DNA of 64,000 nt from CAUZIR01 sp965250195. GTDB taxonomy: Bacteria; Chloroflexota; Dehalococcoidia; Lucifugimonadales; UBA2962. Location: contig OZ252295.1 of the NCBI GenBank assembly GCA_965250195.1, forward strand, positions 1,612,001 to 1,676,000. Direction: 5' to 3'. Both the position numbers and the translations under genes were made by a program. Numbering within the stretch: position 1 is the stretch's first letter; each line of letters starts with the position of its first letter. Shown here piece after piece: positions 45,535-53,885 of the stretch. The notes below the pieces were generated by a model that was given only the letters and a program-made list of their open reading frames with translations, was not told the DNA's origin and made no database searches.

Positions 45535-48500
45535 CTACTCGTAGCGCAACGCTTCGGCGGGCGTTATGCGCGACGCCTGCCGCGCGGGGAGCAGGGTCGT
45601 CACGAGCGAGAACAGGTAGCCGCCTACGGAGATGAGAATAAGCGTGGTCCACGGGATTATCAGCTGTATGTCCGGCTCGTCGGTCTTGATGTCCGCGATC
45701 ACGTTGATACCTGTGACGATGCCGAGCAACAATCCGAGCCCTATCCCCAGTAGACCGATGAATGAAGACTCCGCCAGGAACGTTAGCCACACCGCTGAGC
45801 GCGAGAAGCCGACTGCACGCATCACGCCTATCGCGTGACGGCGCTCCACGACGGCGCGGGCGCTGATCACGCCGAGGGCGGCGATGCCGACTACCAGGCC
45901 CAGCAACATGAAACCGAGCAGCAGGTTAAAAAATGTGCGTTGCGCGGCCTGGATATCCTCCAGCGTCTCTTTCACACCCAGCGTCGAGACTCCGTGTTCG
46001 AATAGCGCGGCCTCAATGCGGTCCGCGAAGTCGTCGGTGCCCGGTTCGACGTTGAGGAAGAACTGAGTTGCATCCAGTTCGCGTCCGGCCGCATCGGTGA
46101 GGAACTCCGACGATGTGTATATCCCCGACGGGATCGGACCACCGGAGACGAAGTCGTCCAGCACGCCGACCACTGTCAGATCGAATTCCGAACCGGACTC
46201 GAGGTCCCTGACCGTGACCAGGACGGGCTCCATGGTGTCGTTTTCCAGGAACAGGCCCTCGACGTCCAGGACCAGACGTTCGTCACCGACTTCGAAGTTG
46301 AAGCCGTTTCGGGTGGGAATCATGAATGCGTTAACTACGGCTAGGCCGGGGTTGGCCGCCAGGTCGTCCCACAGTCGCCGGGCATCGAACTCGCCGTCTG
46401 TCAGGTACTCCGGAGTCGCCAAGCCGATGTCGAATCCGTTCGTTTCGATGAAGTCGGGGTCCACGCCGGTAATGTTGGTGGGGAGGAATTCCAAGTCGTC
46501 CTCCCCGGCGGCGTTATCAGGCGCGTTTTCGGGCAGAAGGCCATCGGCGGCCCTGATCGTGCGGAATGTGCCGACGTCGAACCGGTCGCCCGCTAAAGCG
46601 ATGAACCCCAGGTCTGGATTCCCCTCTATCTCGACCGACAGATCGGGGATCGGGTTCAGGTCGCTCTGGGCGAACGCGAACACGTCATAGCCTCCGCCGA
46701 GTCGCTCCTGGTCGTCGAAGAGGTGATTGAAGCCTTCGATCAGGATGGCGATCACCGCAACCGAAAAGACCACCAGGGCGAACATGGCGACCGACAGACC
46801 GGTGCGGAAGCCGTACCTGAGCGGATACGCGACGGCCGACTTCACTATTGGCGCGAGTCGCCGATAACGCCCAATGGTGTTGGAGGCGGCCAATAGCACG
46901 ACGTTGGAGTTGTTCATCAGCAGCAAAACCGCGCCCAATACGAGGAAGACTCCCGAGATGAAGAAACCGGAGATGTCGTCGTTCCAGTCGCCTCGCAGTG
47001 AGTCCCAGAACGCGGTCGGCAGCACGAACAGGACGACCAGCACCAGGCCGGCCAGTGAAAGCACTACCCGCTGGGAGGTTCCGCGCCATCGAAGAATTAG
47101 AGATATTCCAATGGGGAGCAGGGCCAGTCCGAACAGGAACAATGGCAGATGGGTCGCCGAGAGCGCCAGCACCGCGAACAGCAGACCGAAGCCGGTAATC
47201 AACAATCCCAGGATCAGGTTGAGTTTGGTCTTGCCGCTACCCGGCGGATCCGGGATGTCCCGGATGGCTCGGACGATGTTGAGCTTGCTGATTCGCCATG
47301 ACGCGAAGTACACGGTGAGCAGCGTTATCACGGCCCCAAGGAGGAACGAGGTGAGGACGCTCAGGGCCGCTACGTTCCCGCTGAGGCTAAAGTCGTCGAC
47401 GGTCGAAAACAGGCTGGACATGGCCAAAACCAACAAGAGGCCGAGCCCCACCCCGACCAGCGCTCCCACCACGGCCGAGCCGATTCCGTAGATCGCGCCT
47501 TCTGCCAGGAACATGCGGGTCAGGTGTTGGCGCTGCATACCCACTGCCCTGGCCATGCCCATCTCGCTCTTACGCTCGGCGGCAAGCATGGAGAAGATGA
47601 GGAATATCAGCAGCAGCCCTACGCCAATCGAGAACAGGCCGAACAACGTGAAAAAGAGAACGAACTGGGAGCCCTGGGCGTTGGCGAACTCGACCAGGTC
47701 GGACTTGAGCGGGACCAGCTCGAGGCCCTCGTCCGTAATGGCGGGCAGGTCGGAGAGCCGCTCCTCAATCCCCTCGGAATATTGCAGGCCCTCGAACTGG
47801 TCACCCCGGTTGGTTACCAGTATTGCGGTTAGCTCTCCCTCGGTTCCGAGCAGTGTTTGAATGTGGTCCAGAGCGGTAATGACGACCAGCTTGGTCGAAG
47901 AGTTTTTCCAGTAGTAGCCGTCTGCGATGGCCTTGACTGTAAAGGGCACGAGCTCGTCGGGTCCAAGGGCGATCTCGATCTCGTCTCCGACGACGGCGTC
48001 CACGGCCTCCGCCCCGTCTATGTCGATGTAGACCTCGTTAGGGCCAAGTTCGCCGATGTCGAGAACGTTGCCGTCGATATCCTTCAGCGCCTCGAACGTG
48101 GCAGCCTTGCCCGGCTCAACACCGACGAACAGCGACTCGACCTCGAAGCGCTGACTGCGGACGTTGATGACCGCGACCGACTCTGCGTATTGGGGCAGGG
48201 TGGCCTCAACGTCCGGATCCGCATCCAGGGCCGCCCCGATCTCTTCGTACAGGCTCTGGGAGAAGTTCTCCGGGACGGCGAGGCCGTCCCATTTGTCCGA
48301 GTCCTCATCAACGGCGACGAACTCGTCCAGCTCCCTGAGCGCATCGGTGGCGTCGCTCTCGATGCTGAAGGTGACGGAGTCTCCGACAGTGAAGGCGATG
48401 GACACGATGGCCGTGGCCAGCATGAGTCCGGTGACGGCCAGCAGGGTCCGCGCGGGCCGGCGCACGACGTTGCGAACCGCCATACTCAGCAGAATGGTGT

Positions 48501-48600
48501 TGCGGACGGCGACGTAGACGAGAAACCCCGTCAGTACGAGGAAGATCACCGCCAGCGGGATGGTGTAGCCGGAAAGCGGCTGTCCGAAAAGTTCGTCCAT
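45535..48600 (-). CDS. FtsX-like ABC transporter permease (MacB/LolC type), two-module
   Basis: A 1021-residue protein with a duplicated FtsX-type arrangement: an N-terminal helix, a large extracytoplasmic domain (about residues 70-310), three helices (including FFTLFGLFSIGVGLLLIFLIFS), a central run of helices (about 430-580), a second extracytoplasmic domain (about 660-880), and three final helices (FFNLLLGFMLLGLVVGIAALG...). Cytoplasmic motifs ERKSEMGMARAVGMQRQHLT and ERRHAIGVMRAVGFSRSAVW are the FtsX coupling segments of each half. With the ATPase 9 bp upstream it forms an exporter or lipoprotein-release type machine; the substrate is unknown. Confidence 0.9.
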   Translation of the reverse strand: MDELFGQPLSGYTIPLAVIFLVLTGFLVYVAVRNTILLSMAVRNVVRRPARTLLAVTGLMLATAIVSIAFTVGDSVTFSIESDATDALRELDEFVAVDEDSDKWDGLAVPENFSQSLYEEIGAALDADPDVEATLPQYAESVAVINVRSQRFEVESLFVGVEPGKAATFEALKDIDGNVLDIGELGPNEVYIDIDGAEAVDAVVGDEIEIALGPDELVPFTVKAIADGYYWKNSSTKLVVITALDHIQTLLGTEGELTAILVTNRGDQFEGLQYSEGIEERLSDLPAITDEGLELVPLKSDLVEFANAQGSQFVLFFTLFGLFSIGVGLLLIFLIFSMLAAERKSEMGMARAVGMQRQHLTRMFLAEGAIYGIGSAVVGALVGVGLGLLLVLAMSSLFSTVDDFSLSGNVAALSVLTSFLLGAVITLLTVYFASWRISKLNIVRAIRDIPDPPGSGKTKLNLILGLLITGFGLLFAVLALSATHLPLFLFGLALLPIGISLILRWRGTSQRVVLSLAGLVLVVLFVLPTAFWDSLRGDWNDDISGFFISGVFLVLGAVLLLMNNSNVVLLAASNTIGRYRRLAPIVKSAVAYPLRYGFRTGLSVAMFALVVFSVAVIAILIEGFNHLFDDQERLGGGYDVFAFAQSDLNPIPDLSVEIEGNPDLGFIALAGDRFDVGTFRTIRAADGLLPENAPDNAAGEDDLEFLPTNITGVDPDFIETNGFDIGLATPEYLTDGEFDARRLWDDLAANPGLAVVNAFMIPTRNGFNFEVGDERLVLDVEGLFLENDTMEPVLVTVRDLESGSEFDLTVVGVLDDFVSGGPIPSGIYTSSEFLTDAAGRELDATQFFLNVEPGTDDFADRIEAALFEHGVSTLGVKETLEDIQAAQRTFFNLLLGFMLLGLVVGIAALGVISARAVVERRHAIGVMRAVGFSRSAVWLTFLAESSFIGLLGIGLGLLLGIVTGINVIADIKTDEPDIQLIIPWTTLILISVGGYLFSLVTTLLPARQASRITPAEALRYE

Positions 48601-48609
48601 TCGGTTCGG

Positions 48610-49326
48610 TTAGCCCTTTACCCCACTGCCGTTGGCGCCGTCCGACTCGATGTGGCCATCTCTCATGCGGATCGTCCGGTGGGTGAGGGCGGCTACCTCG
48701 TCGGAGTGGGTGACTATTACGAACGTCTGCTGATTTTCGACGTTGAGCCGGGTCATCAGATCCATCACTTCGCCGGCGTTCTCGCTGTCGAGGTTGCCGG
48801 TGGGCTCGTCTGCCCAGACGATCTCCGGTCGGTTAACCAGCGAACGCGCGACCGTCACCCTCTGTTGCTGGCCGCCGGATAGCTCGGCCGGATAGTGGCT
48901 CTTCCAGTCACCTAGAGACACCATGTCCAGCGCCTCTTCGGCGGCGATGCGGGCATCTTTAGCGCCCGTTCCGGACACCAGCAGCGGCATTTCCACGTTC
49001 TCCAGCGCCGTCAGGACGGGCAGCAGGTTAAATGCCTGGAAGATGTAGCCCATGCGCTGGGCCCGGTACCTGGTTTTGACCCTGTCGGACATTTCGGCCA
49101 GCTCGGAGCCATTGATCTTCACGCTGCCGGACGTCAGGTCGTCGAGCCCCGAAAGGCAGTTCAGCAGCGTCGTCTTGCCGCAGCCACTGGGACCCATTAC
49201 GGCGACCATCTCCCCGCGCCGGACGCCGAGCGACACCGACCGCAGCGCCTCCACGGTCACTCGTCCCGTTTCGTAGACCTTGCAGACCCCGTGGGCCTCG
49301 ATTACGTACTCGCGTTGCTCACTCAT
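48610..49326 (-). CDS. ABC transporter ATP-binding protein (LolD/MacB type)
   Basis: 238 residues: Walker A GPSGCGKTTLLNCLSGLD, signature LSGGQQQRVTVARSLVN, Walker B IVWADEPTGNLDSE and the His switch FVIVTHSDEVA. The TGNLDS form is typical of the LolD/FtsE/MacB class. It is paired with the FtsX-like permease that follows. Confidence 0.93.
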   Translation of the reverse strand: MSEQREYVIEAHGVCKVYETGRVTVEALRSVSLGVRRGEMVAVMGPSGCGKTTLLNCLSGLDDLTSGSVKINGSELAEMSDRVKTRYRAQRMGYIFQAFNLLPVLTALENVEMPLLVSGTGAKDARIAAEEALDMVSLGDWKSHYPAELSGGQQQRVTVARSLVNRPEIVWADEPTGNLDSENAGEVMDLMTRLNVENQQTFVIVTHSDEVAALTHRTIRMRDGHIESDGANGSGVKG

Positions 49327-49356
49327 TTGCGCTCCGTCAGTGCTCTGGTAACAACG

Positions 49357-49905
49357 TCAAAAGCCGGTTTCAGGGTCCAGCCAATCATCGAAATCCACCC
49401 CGAACGTCGAGATGATCCGCGCGACCATCCCGTAGTAGCTCACCAGCACTACGAAGTCTACCGTCTGCCGGGTGCCGAGGAGGTGTTCGATGGCCTGCAG
49501 GGTCCTCTCGGAGAGCTCGCCGTCCCGGGTCAGCTCCCGCGCGCCCTGGGCGAAGACCCCCTCTTTGGCCGGGAGACCCATGGGCGCTTTGCCCGAGCGC
49601 ACCGCTTCGATCACCTCGTCCCGCACTCCGACCTGCCGGGCCACCGGCTCGTGCTGGGCCCACTCGTAACGGTTGCCCATCTCACGGGCCGTAGCGAGGA
49701 TGGCGGTCTCGCGAATGGCAGGGTCGAGCGGGCAGTTGTATCGCAGATACTCACCGACCGAGGTCACCGCCTCGGCCGCGTCGGGGCTGTTGAGCAGCGC
49801 CGCGAACACGTTTTGCACTGACCCCCTGGTGGACGCGATGCGGTCGTAGATACCGACCTTGTCGGGCGGCATCTGGTCTCGCTGCATGTAGGGAACCCTG
49901 GCCAA
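49357..49905 (-). CDS. Carboxymuconolactone decarboxylase (AhpD-like) family protein
   Basis: A 182-residue protein that opens MARVPYMQRDQMPPDKVGIYD, with the usual helix pattern RETAILATAREMGNRYEWAQHEPVARQVG. The CxxC of AhpD is absent (in this region the sequence is NRYEWAQH), so it fits the non-redox members, such as hydrolases/decarboxylases or proteins of unknown role. Confidence 0.85.
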   Translation of the reverse strand: MARVPYMQRDQMPPDKVGIYDRIASTRGSVQNVFAALLNSPDAAEAVTSVGEYLRYNCPLDPAIRETAILATAREMGNRYEWAQHEPVARQVGVRDEVIEAVRSGKAPMGLPAKEGVFAQGARELTRDGELSERTLQAIEHLLGTRQTVDFVVLVSYYGMVARIISTFGVDFDDWLDPETGF

Positions 49906-49956
49906 TTAAAACTCTCCGATCGTCGTTAACGCGGCGGGGCCCCCGTAGGCGTTTTG

Positions 49957-50616
49957 CTAACCGCGTGCCGCCTTGACCTTGTCCAGCGTAACCGGGGGCA
50001 GCGGGAACACCCAGCCCCGGCTGCCGATGATCTCAACGGCCAGCGACTGGGGGATGGCGATGATCATCTCCGGCTCTATTGAGAACCGGCCGTCGAACCC
50101 GCCCATCGCGCTTCTGGCGTGCACACCGGAGTAGCCGCCCGCATCCACACCACCGTCAGCGTAAGAGCCCATGCCGCCGCCGAACACCGATTGCCACCGA
50201 AATGAGTAGCCGTTGGTGACCGCCGGCGCCCCGGCGAAGGAGCCACCACCGGGCGAGACAACCATCCCCAAGGCTTTGACGGTATACAGAACGTCGTTGA
50301 GGTCGCCCTCGCCGCCGCAGCTAAGCGCCCAGTGCAGCGCCCGGATGTGGGTGTCCGCGGCGAACTGGCCGCCCGCCGCACCGTGCTCAATGCGGTCGGC
50401 GTCGTCGTTCATCGGGTAGTCGCCGCCGATGGTGCCGGACAGGTAGACGAGGCCGCTCTCTTGAAAGATTGCTTTCGCGATTCCCGAGCCCGCCAGCGAG
50501 ACGACGTCGTCATCGAACGAGCCCAGGCCGATCCCTAGCTCACGTACCCTGTCGTAGACGTCAAATTCGCGGCGCAATTCGTCTGGAATCGCCGCCGTTT
50601 CGTAGTGCTTTCCCAT
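49957..50616 (-). CDS. RidA/YjgF-like protein
   Basis: A 219-residue protein. The segment AKAIFQESGLVYLSGTIGGD matches the first strands of the RidA/YjgF fold; the protein is longer than the typical 130 residues, with an N-terminal extension and Gly-rich middle. RidA members hydrolyse reactive enamines/imines, but distant relatives do other jobs. The assignment is moderate. Confidence 0.6.
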   Translation of the reverse strand: MGKHYETAAIPDELRREFDVYDRVRELGIGLGSFDDDVVSLAGSGIAKAIFQESGLVYLSGTIGGDYPMNDDADRIEHGAAGGQFAADTHIRALHWALSCGGEGDLNDVLYTVKALGMVVSPGGGSFAGAPAVTNGYSFRWQSVFGGGMGSYADGGVDAGGYSGVHARSAMGGFDGRFSIEPEMIIAIPQSLAVEIIGSRGWVFPLPPVTLDKVKAARG

Positions 50617-50741
50617 GACCCAATCCTCCCGTCGTCAATCGCGGATGTGGCCGCAACGCCGCCTGTTGGCCGCGACCGGTCAGGATGGTACCAGAATGGT
50701 CCCGAACCGGCCGTCTTCGGCCCTCGTTAGAGGACACGGAA

Positions 50742-51038
50742 CTAGCCCAGGAAAATGGAGGTGTCGGCGTGGGGAAACACCACCTCCAGCACCGCCTGGC
50801 GCTCCCGCTCCAACGTGCGGGAGTACTCTTCCCGCTCCGGGTCGTCGGCGTCCAGAATGTGAGGGCAGCGCTGGCCGCGCTCCAGGTGCGGGCACAGGTG
50901 CATGTTGGCCGCCCGGTCCCATGAGCCACACATACGGAGCGGGAAGTACATGGTCTCCGCCGCCGTACGCAAGTCGGCGAGTATCTCGCTGGGCCGGAAC
51001 TCGGCTTCGCCCCCGAACGTCATCTGGACGGTCTTCAT
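50742..51038 (-). CDS. Small hypothetical protein with Cys/His cluster
   Basis: A 98-residue protein (MKTVQMTFGG) with MCGSWDRAANMHLCPH and RGQRCPHIL: three Cys and two His that could bind metal. Its start overlaps the thiL stop by 4 bp, so translation is coupled. Family unknown. Confidence 0.65.
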   Translation of the reverse strand: MKTVQMTFGGEAEFRPSEILADLRTAAETMYFPLRMCGSWDRAANMHLCPHLERGQRCPHILDADDPEREEYSRTLERERQAVLEVVFPHADTSIFLG

Positions 51039-52075
51039 GAGAGAAAGTGATCGAAGCCGGCAACGTCCGTTTTGATTGGAGTGCCGGTGTCGTCCAGCAC
51101 GGTGACTTGCGACGGTCCGGCTGCGATTTCACCGATTGCGACGATGGCTGGGTCGGTCCGCTGCGCTGCTTGGACCACCGAAGCCGGGGCCGTGAACAGG
51201 AGCTGATAGCCTTCGCCGCCGCCCAGCGCCATCTCCAACCAGTCGTCGGGAAAGACCTTTTTTAGTGCAGGATCGACCGGGATTTTGGACAGCTGAACCC
51301 GGGCCGCCACGGCGCTCGCCCTGCACACCCGGCCCAGGTCATCGACCAGCCCGTCACTGACGTCCACCGCGCAGGCCACTCCGTTGGTGGCGAGCCAGAT
51401 GCCGGTCGCGACCCTGGGTTCGGGGCGTAGATGGGCGTGGGTGAGCATGGCCCCTGTCACGTTCGTTTCCGCATCTGCATGTGCATCTGAGCTGGATATG
51501 AGCAGCCGCAGGCCGCCCGCCGAACCTCCGACCGGTCCGGTGACGGCGATCACGTCACCTGGCTCTGCACCCGAGCGGGTCATTGGCCGGCCGGGCATGT
51601 CGGGGTCGGCCGACGGGTCGGTGCCGACCATTGCCACGGATATGAACATGGTCTTCGACCGCACGATGTCGCCGCCGACCAACCGTCCACCGAAGTGCGA
51701 GCAGGCCTGCGCCATGCCCACGTACAGTTCGTCCATCTGCTCGGCTGGTTCGTTGCCGGTCAGGCCGAGTGTGACGGTGGAGAAGGCGGGCCGGAAACCC
51801 ATCGCCGCTACGTCGCTCTGGCAGCTCACCATTGCTCGCCAGCCCACGTCGCCGGGCGCTGCATACGCGAGGTCGAAGTGGGTGCCGGCGACCATTGCAT
51901 CGCAGGTCAGCACCGTCGTGCCAGCCGGCCCAGACCACGCCGCCGCGTCGTCACCGACGCCGATGAGCAGTTCGAAGCGATCATTGGCACGGCTTTCTGG
52001 GGGTCGGTAGTTGTCGGCGAAAACGCTGGTCAGGCGCTCGATCAGACTGAATTCGCCGAGGTTGGAGACGTTCAT
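51035..52075 (-). CDS. thiL: Thiamine-monophosphate kinase
   Basis: A 346-residue PurM/AIR-synthase-like kinase making thiamine diphosphate from thiamine monophosphate. GVGDDAAAW at the N-terminus is the family metal/ATP motif, followed by VLTCDAMVAGTHFDL and GWRAMVSCQSDVAAMG (usual form: NLSDIAAMG), and later AVDVSDGLVDDLGRVC. The length is normal. Confidence 0.93.
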   Translation of the reverse strand: MNVSNLGEFSLIERLTSVFADNYRPPESRANDRFELLIGVGDDAAAWSGPAGTTVLTCDAMVAGTHFDLAYAAPGDVGWRAMVSCQSDVAAMGFRPAFSTVTLGLTGNEPAEQMDELYVGMAQACSHFGGRLVGGDIVRSKTMFISVAMVGTDPSADPDMPGRPMTRSGAEPGDVIAVTGPVGGSAGGLRLLISSSDAHADAETNVTGAMLTHAHLRPEPRVATGIWLATNGVACAVDVSDGLVDDLGRVCRASAVAARVQLSKIPVDPALKKVFPDDWLEMALGGGEGYQLLFTAPASVVQAAQRTDPAIVAIGEIAAGPSQVTVLDDTGTPIKTDVAGFDHFLS

Positions 52076-52130
52076 GAGGAGGAGAACGGCTCGCCGAGAT
52101 CGGGGACGTTCATTTTGGTGGCCGGGTCCC

Positions 52131-52541
52131 TCAGGCGCCGCGTCTCGCCCGGTGCTGCCGGTAGATGCAGTCGTCCATCACCACCGCCAACCCGGCTGCG
52201 CGTGCGACCTCGGCGGCCGCGTCGTCGATCACGCCGTCCTGCATCCAGATGTACTTCGCGCCGATCCGCACCGCCTGCTCGACGACGGGCGCAGCGAACT
52301 CCGATCGGCGAAATATATCTACTAGATCAATCGGCTCCGGAACGGCGGCTAGATCGGGATACGATCTTTCCCCCAGCACTTCGGTGCAATTGGGGTTTAC
52401 CGGGATGACTCGGAACCCCTGGCCTTGCAGGTACGCCGCCACGCCGTGACTGGGGCGGCTGGGGCTGGGCGAGAGGCCGACGACGGCGACCGTGCGGGTG
52501 CCGTCGAGGATCCGGTCAATGACGTCTGTGTGTTCGTCCAT
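52131..52541 (-). CDS. CoA-binding domain protein
   Basis: A 136-residue single-domain CoA-binding (YccU-like) Rossmann protein. It starts MDEHTDVIDRILDGTRTVAVVG at ATG 52541; longer readings run through the tRNA-derived repeat and are not real. The nucleotide motif VGLSPSPSRPSHGVAAYL and VIPVNPNCTEVLGE are typical, as is KYIWMQDGVI. It is the last chromosomal gene before the integrated elements. Confidence 0.9.
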   Translation of the reverse strand: MDEHTDVIDRILDGTRTVAVVGLSPSPSRPSHGVAAYLQGQGFRVIPVNPNCTEVLGERSYPDLAAVPEPIDLVDIFRRSEFAAPVVEQAVRIGAKYIWMQDGVIDDAAAEVARAAGLAVVMDDCIYRQHRARRGA

Positions 52542-52608
52542 TTGCCGGGTATGGGTGCGCTGGTGGTCGGGCCAGTGAGGGTCGGGCCAATGGAGATCGG
52601 AGATTTGG

Positions 52609-52652
52609 TGGTGGGCCAACCTGGACTCGAACCAGGGCCTCAGTCTTATCAG
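52609..52652 (-). repeat. Attachment site: 3' half of tRNA-Ile(GAT), left copy
   Basis: On the minus strand, CTGATAAGACTGAGG leads into a T arm CCTGGTTCGAGTCCAGG, then TTGGCCC-A-CCA: a tRNA-Ile 3' half. The 5' acceptor GGGCCAA that should pair is absent upstream. One base of the variable loop is missing relative to the right copy. Confidence 0.8.
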
Positions 52653-52781
52653 TAGTGAGCGCACTGTCCGCTGTGGTAAATCATATTCCACTCTAACCGC
52701 GATGGCCCCACGTTCCGGCCGGTATTCCGTTCTCCACTGTTCACTGTTAACCATTACGGGTTGCTGTCAACAATATCAGGG

Positions 52782-52920
52782 TCAACCAGCCAACATACCC
52801 TCAAAAGCACCGGCAGCGGCTCTCTGCTGGCTCGGCATGGTGTGGCTATAAATCCGGAGAGTCGTGGCCTGGTCTTTGTGACCCAACATGGCACTGACTA
52901 TCGGGAACGGCACGCCTTGG
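52782..52920 (-). pseudogene. C-terminal remnant of a tyrosine integrase
   Basis: Minus-strand translation gives QGVPFPIVSAMLGHKDQATT, then LRIYSHTMPSQQRAAAGAFE and a TGA stop at 52782. It matches the last 46 or so residues of the complete integrase at 58994 with a few changes and includes the catalytic His (LGHKD) and Tyr (RIYSH). The homology ends at 52920, where the N-terminal 330 residues are lost. Confidence 0.88.
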
Positions 52921-53309
52921 ACCCCCTATCGCTCTCTGTAGCAGTACTGGGCTATTCTTGTATTTGTCGGGGGTCTTTGACGGGGCTTTACTGGGGTAAT
53001 CCTGGGAGTTTCGTGTGGCAGGTACAGACCAGTTACAGAGGCACCGGGCACCTCAACCGGCGTTAGTGCAGCCCCACCTGGTGGTGGAGACGGGGCTGCC
53101 AGGGTGTTCAAGAGGCGCTGATCAAGGCTCGACCTGTGACTTCTCACGTTTCTCCCAAACGAGGGGCAACCTTCGCCGAGGGTGGCCCACTTCGGACGGG
53201 AGTAGACTGACGTCAAATCTACAAGGCGAGAGCGGTAGTTGGAAGCACAGACCCCGAAAACCAATTCTGGGCGACCCGGAACTCGGCGACCCGGACAGAG
53301 GAGGTCGAA
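52921..53309. other. 389-base stretch without a convincing gene
   Basis: The stretch begins at the integrase breakpoint. It contains CTCAACCGGC at 53051, a partial version of the dispersed repeat, and a doubled GGCGACCCGGA near 53271-53295. No credible coding frame was seen until the ribosome site at 53297. Confidence 0.5.
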
Positions 53310-53660
53310 ATGGAAGCCAGGTACATTTTCATGGCCAGCATGGACGTAACGCCCGACAAGGAAGCCGTCTTCGATGAGGTTTACGACACTGAGCACGTCC
53401 CGTACCTGAGTCGAGTGCCCGGAGTACTGTCCATCGCCCGGTTTCGGACCGGTGAACTGAAGATGGCCATAGGCGGAGAGATCAAGACGGTGGTCCTGGA
53501 AGATCAGCCGCGCCACACGGCCATCTACGAGTTGGAGAGCCCTGATGTGCTGGTGAGCGACGAGTGGCCCGCAGCGGTGGAGACGGGCCGGTGGCCGACC
53601 GATGTGAGGCCGCATACCACCAATAGGCGGCATGCGCTGCTGCACCGGAGCGGCTTGTGA
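53310..53660 (+). CDS. Small dimeric alpha/beta-barrel (EthD/DUF4286-like) protein
   Basis: A 116-residue protein with AGGAGGT 7 nt upstream. The sequence MEARYIFMASMDVTPDKEAV followed by YDTEHVPYLSRVPGVLSIARF has the pattern of EthD-like ferredoxin-fold proteins: a strand, then a helix with (D/E)xEHVP, then a strand. Function unknown. It is the first gene past the integrase breakpoint. Confidence 0.65.
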   Translation: MEARYIFMASMDVTPDKEAVFDEVYDTEHVPYLSRVPGVLSIARFRTGELKMAIGGEIKTVVLEDQPRHTAIYELESPDVLVSDEWPAAVETGRWPTDVRPHTTNRRHALLHRSGL

Positions 53661-53788
53661 TCGAACTGGCGGGCTTCGGAGACCGGATCGAGAGCGCCGT
53701 CGTCGCTCTCTGTCGGGTTAGCCGGGCGATTCCCGACACCAGTTCAGTTCTCCGGGCGCGCATACATAGCCCGTAGAGAGAGCCGCAC

Positions 53789-53800
53789 TGGCTCAACCGG
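53789..53800 (-). repeat. Dispersed repeat, copy 4 (CCGGTTGAGCCA)
   Basis: Exact core on the minus strand, preceded by CACTCCG. A CTCAGC 30 nt before could pair with GTTGAG across a short stem. It lies 86 bp past the stop of the DUF3179 gene. Confidence 0.6.
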
Positions 53801-53885
53801 CGGAGTGGCTAGCACGGCTAGCTGAGGGTTCTGCACGGCCGTCTGAAGGGACAACGACTCGGCGGGGGGTCGGGTCAGGCTCTAT

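Larger units (their letters stand above)
52609..52920 (-). repeat. Direct repeat, left copy (att plus integrase end)
   Basis: About 310 bp highly similar to 58808-59131: the tRNA half, a spacer with CCCACGTTCCGGCCGGT, and the integrase C-terminus. Similarity stops abruptly near 52920. Confidence 0.85.

Noticed and set aside
52131..52754. A longer 207-residue CoA-binding protein
   Set aside because: The extra 71 N-terminal residues are a translation of the tRNA-derived repeat and integrase spacer; the same sequence appears as a frame at 58661-58954. The ATG at 52541 starts the real domain.
53015..53377. A 120-residue frame overlapping the gene at 53310
   Set aside because: No ribosome site and a low-complexity product; the 53310 frame has AGGAGGT and a recognisable fold pattern.
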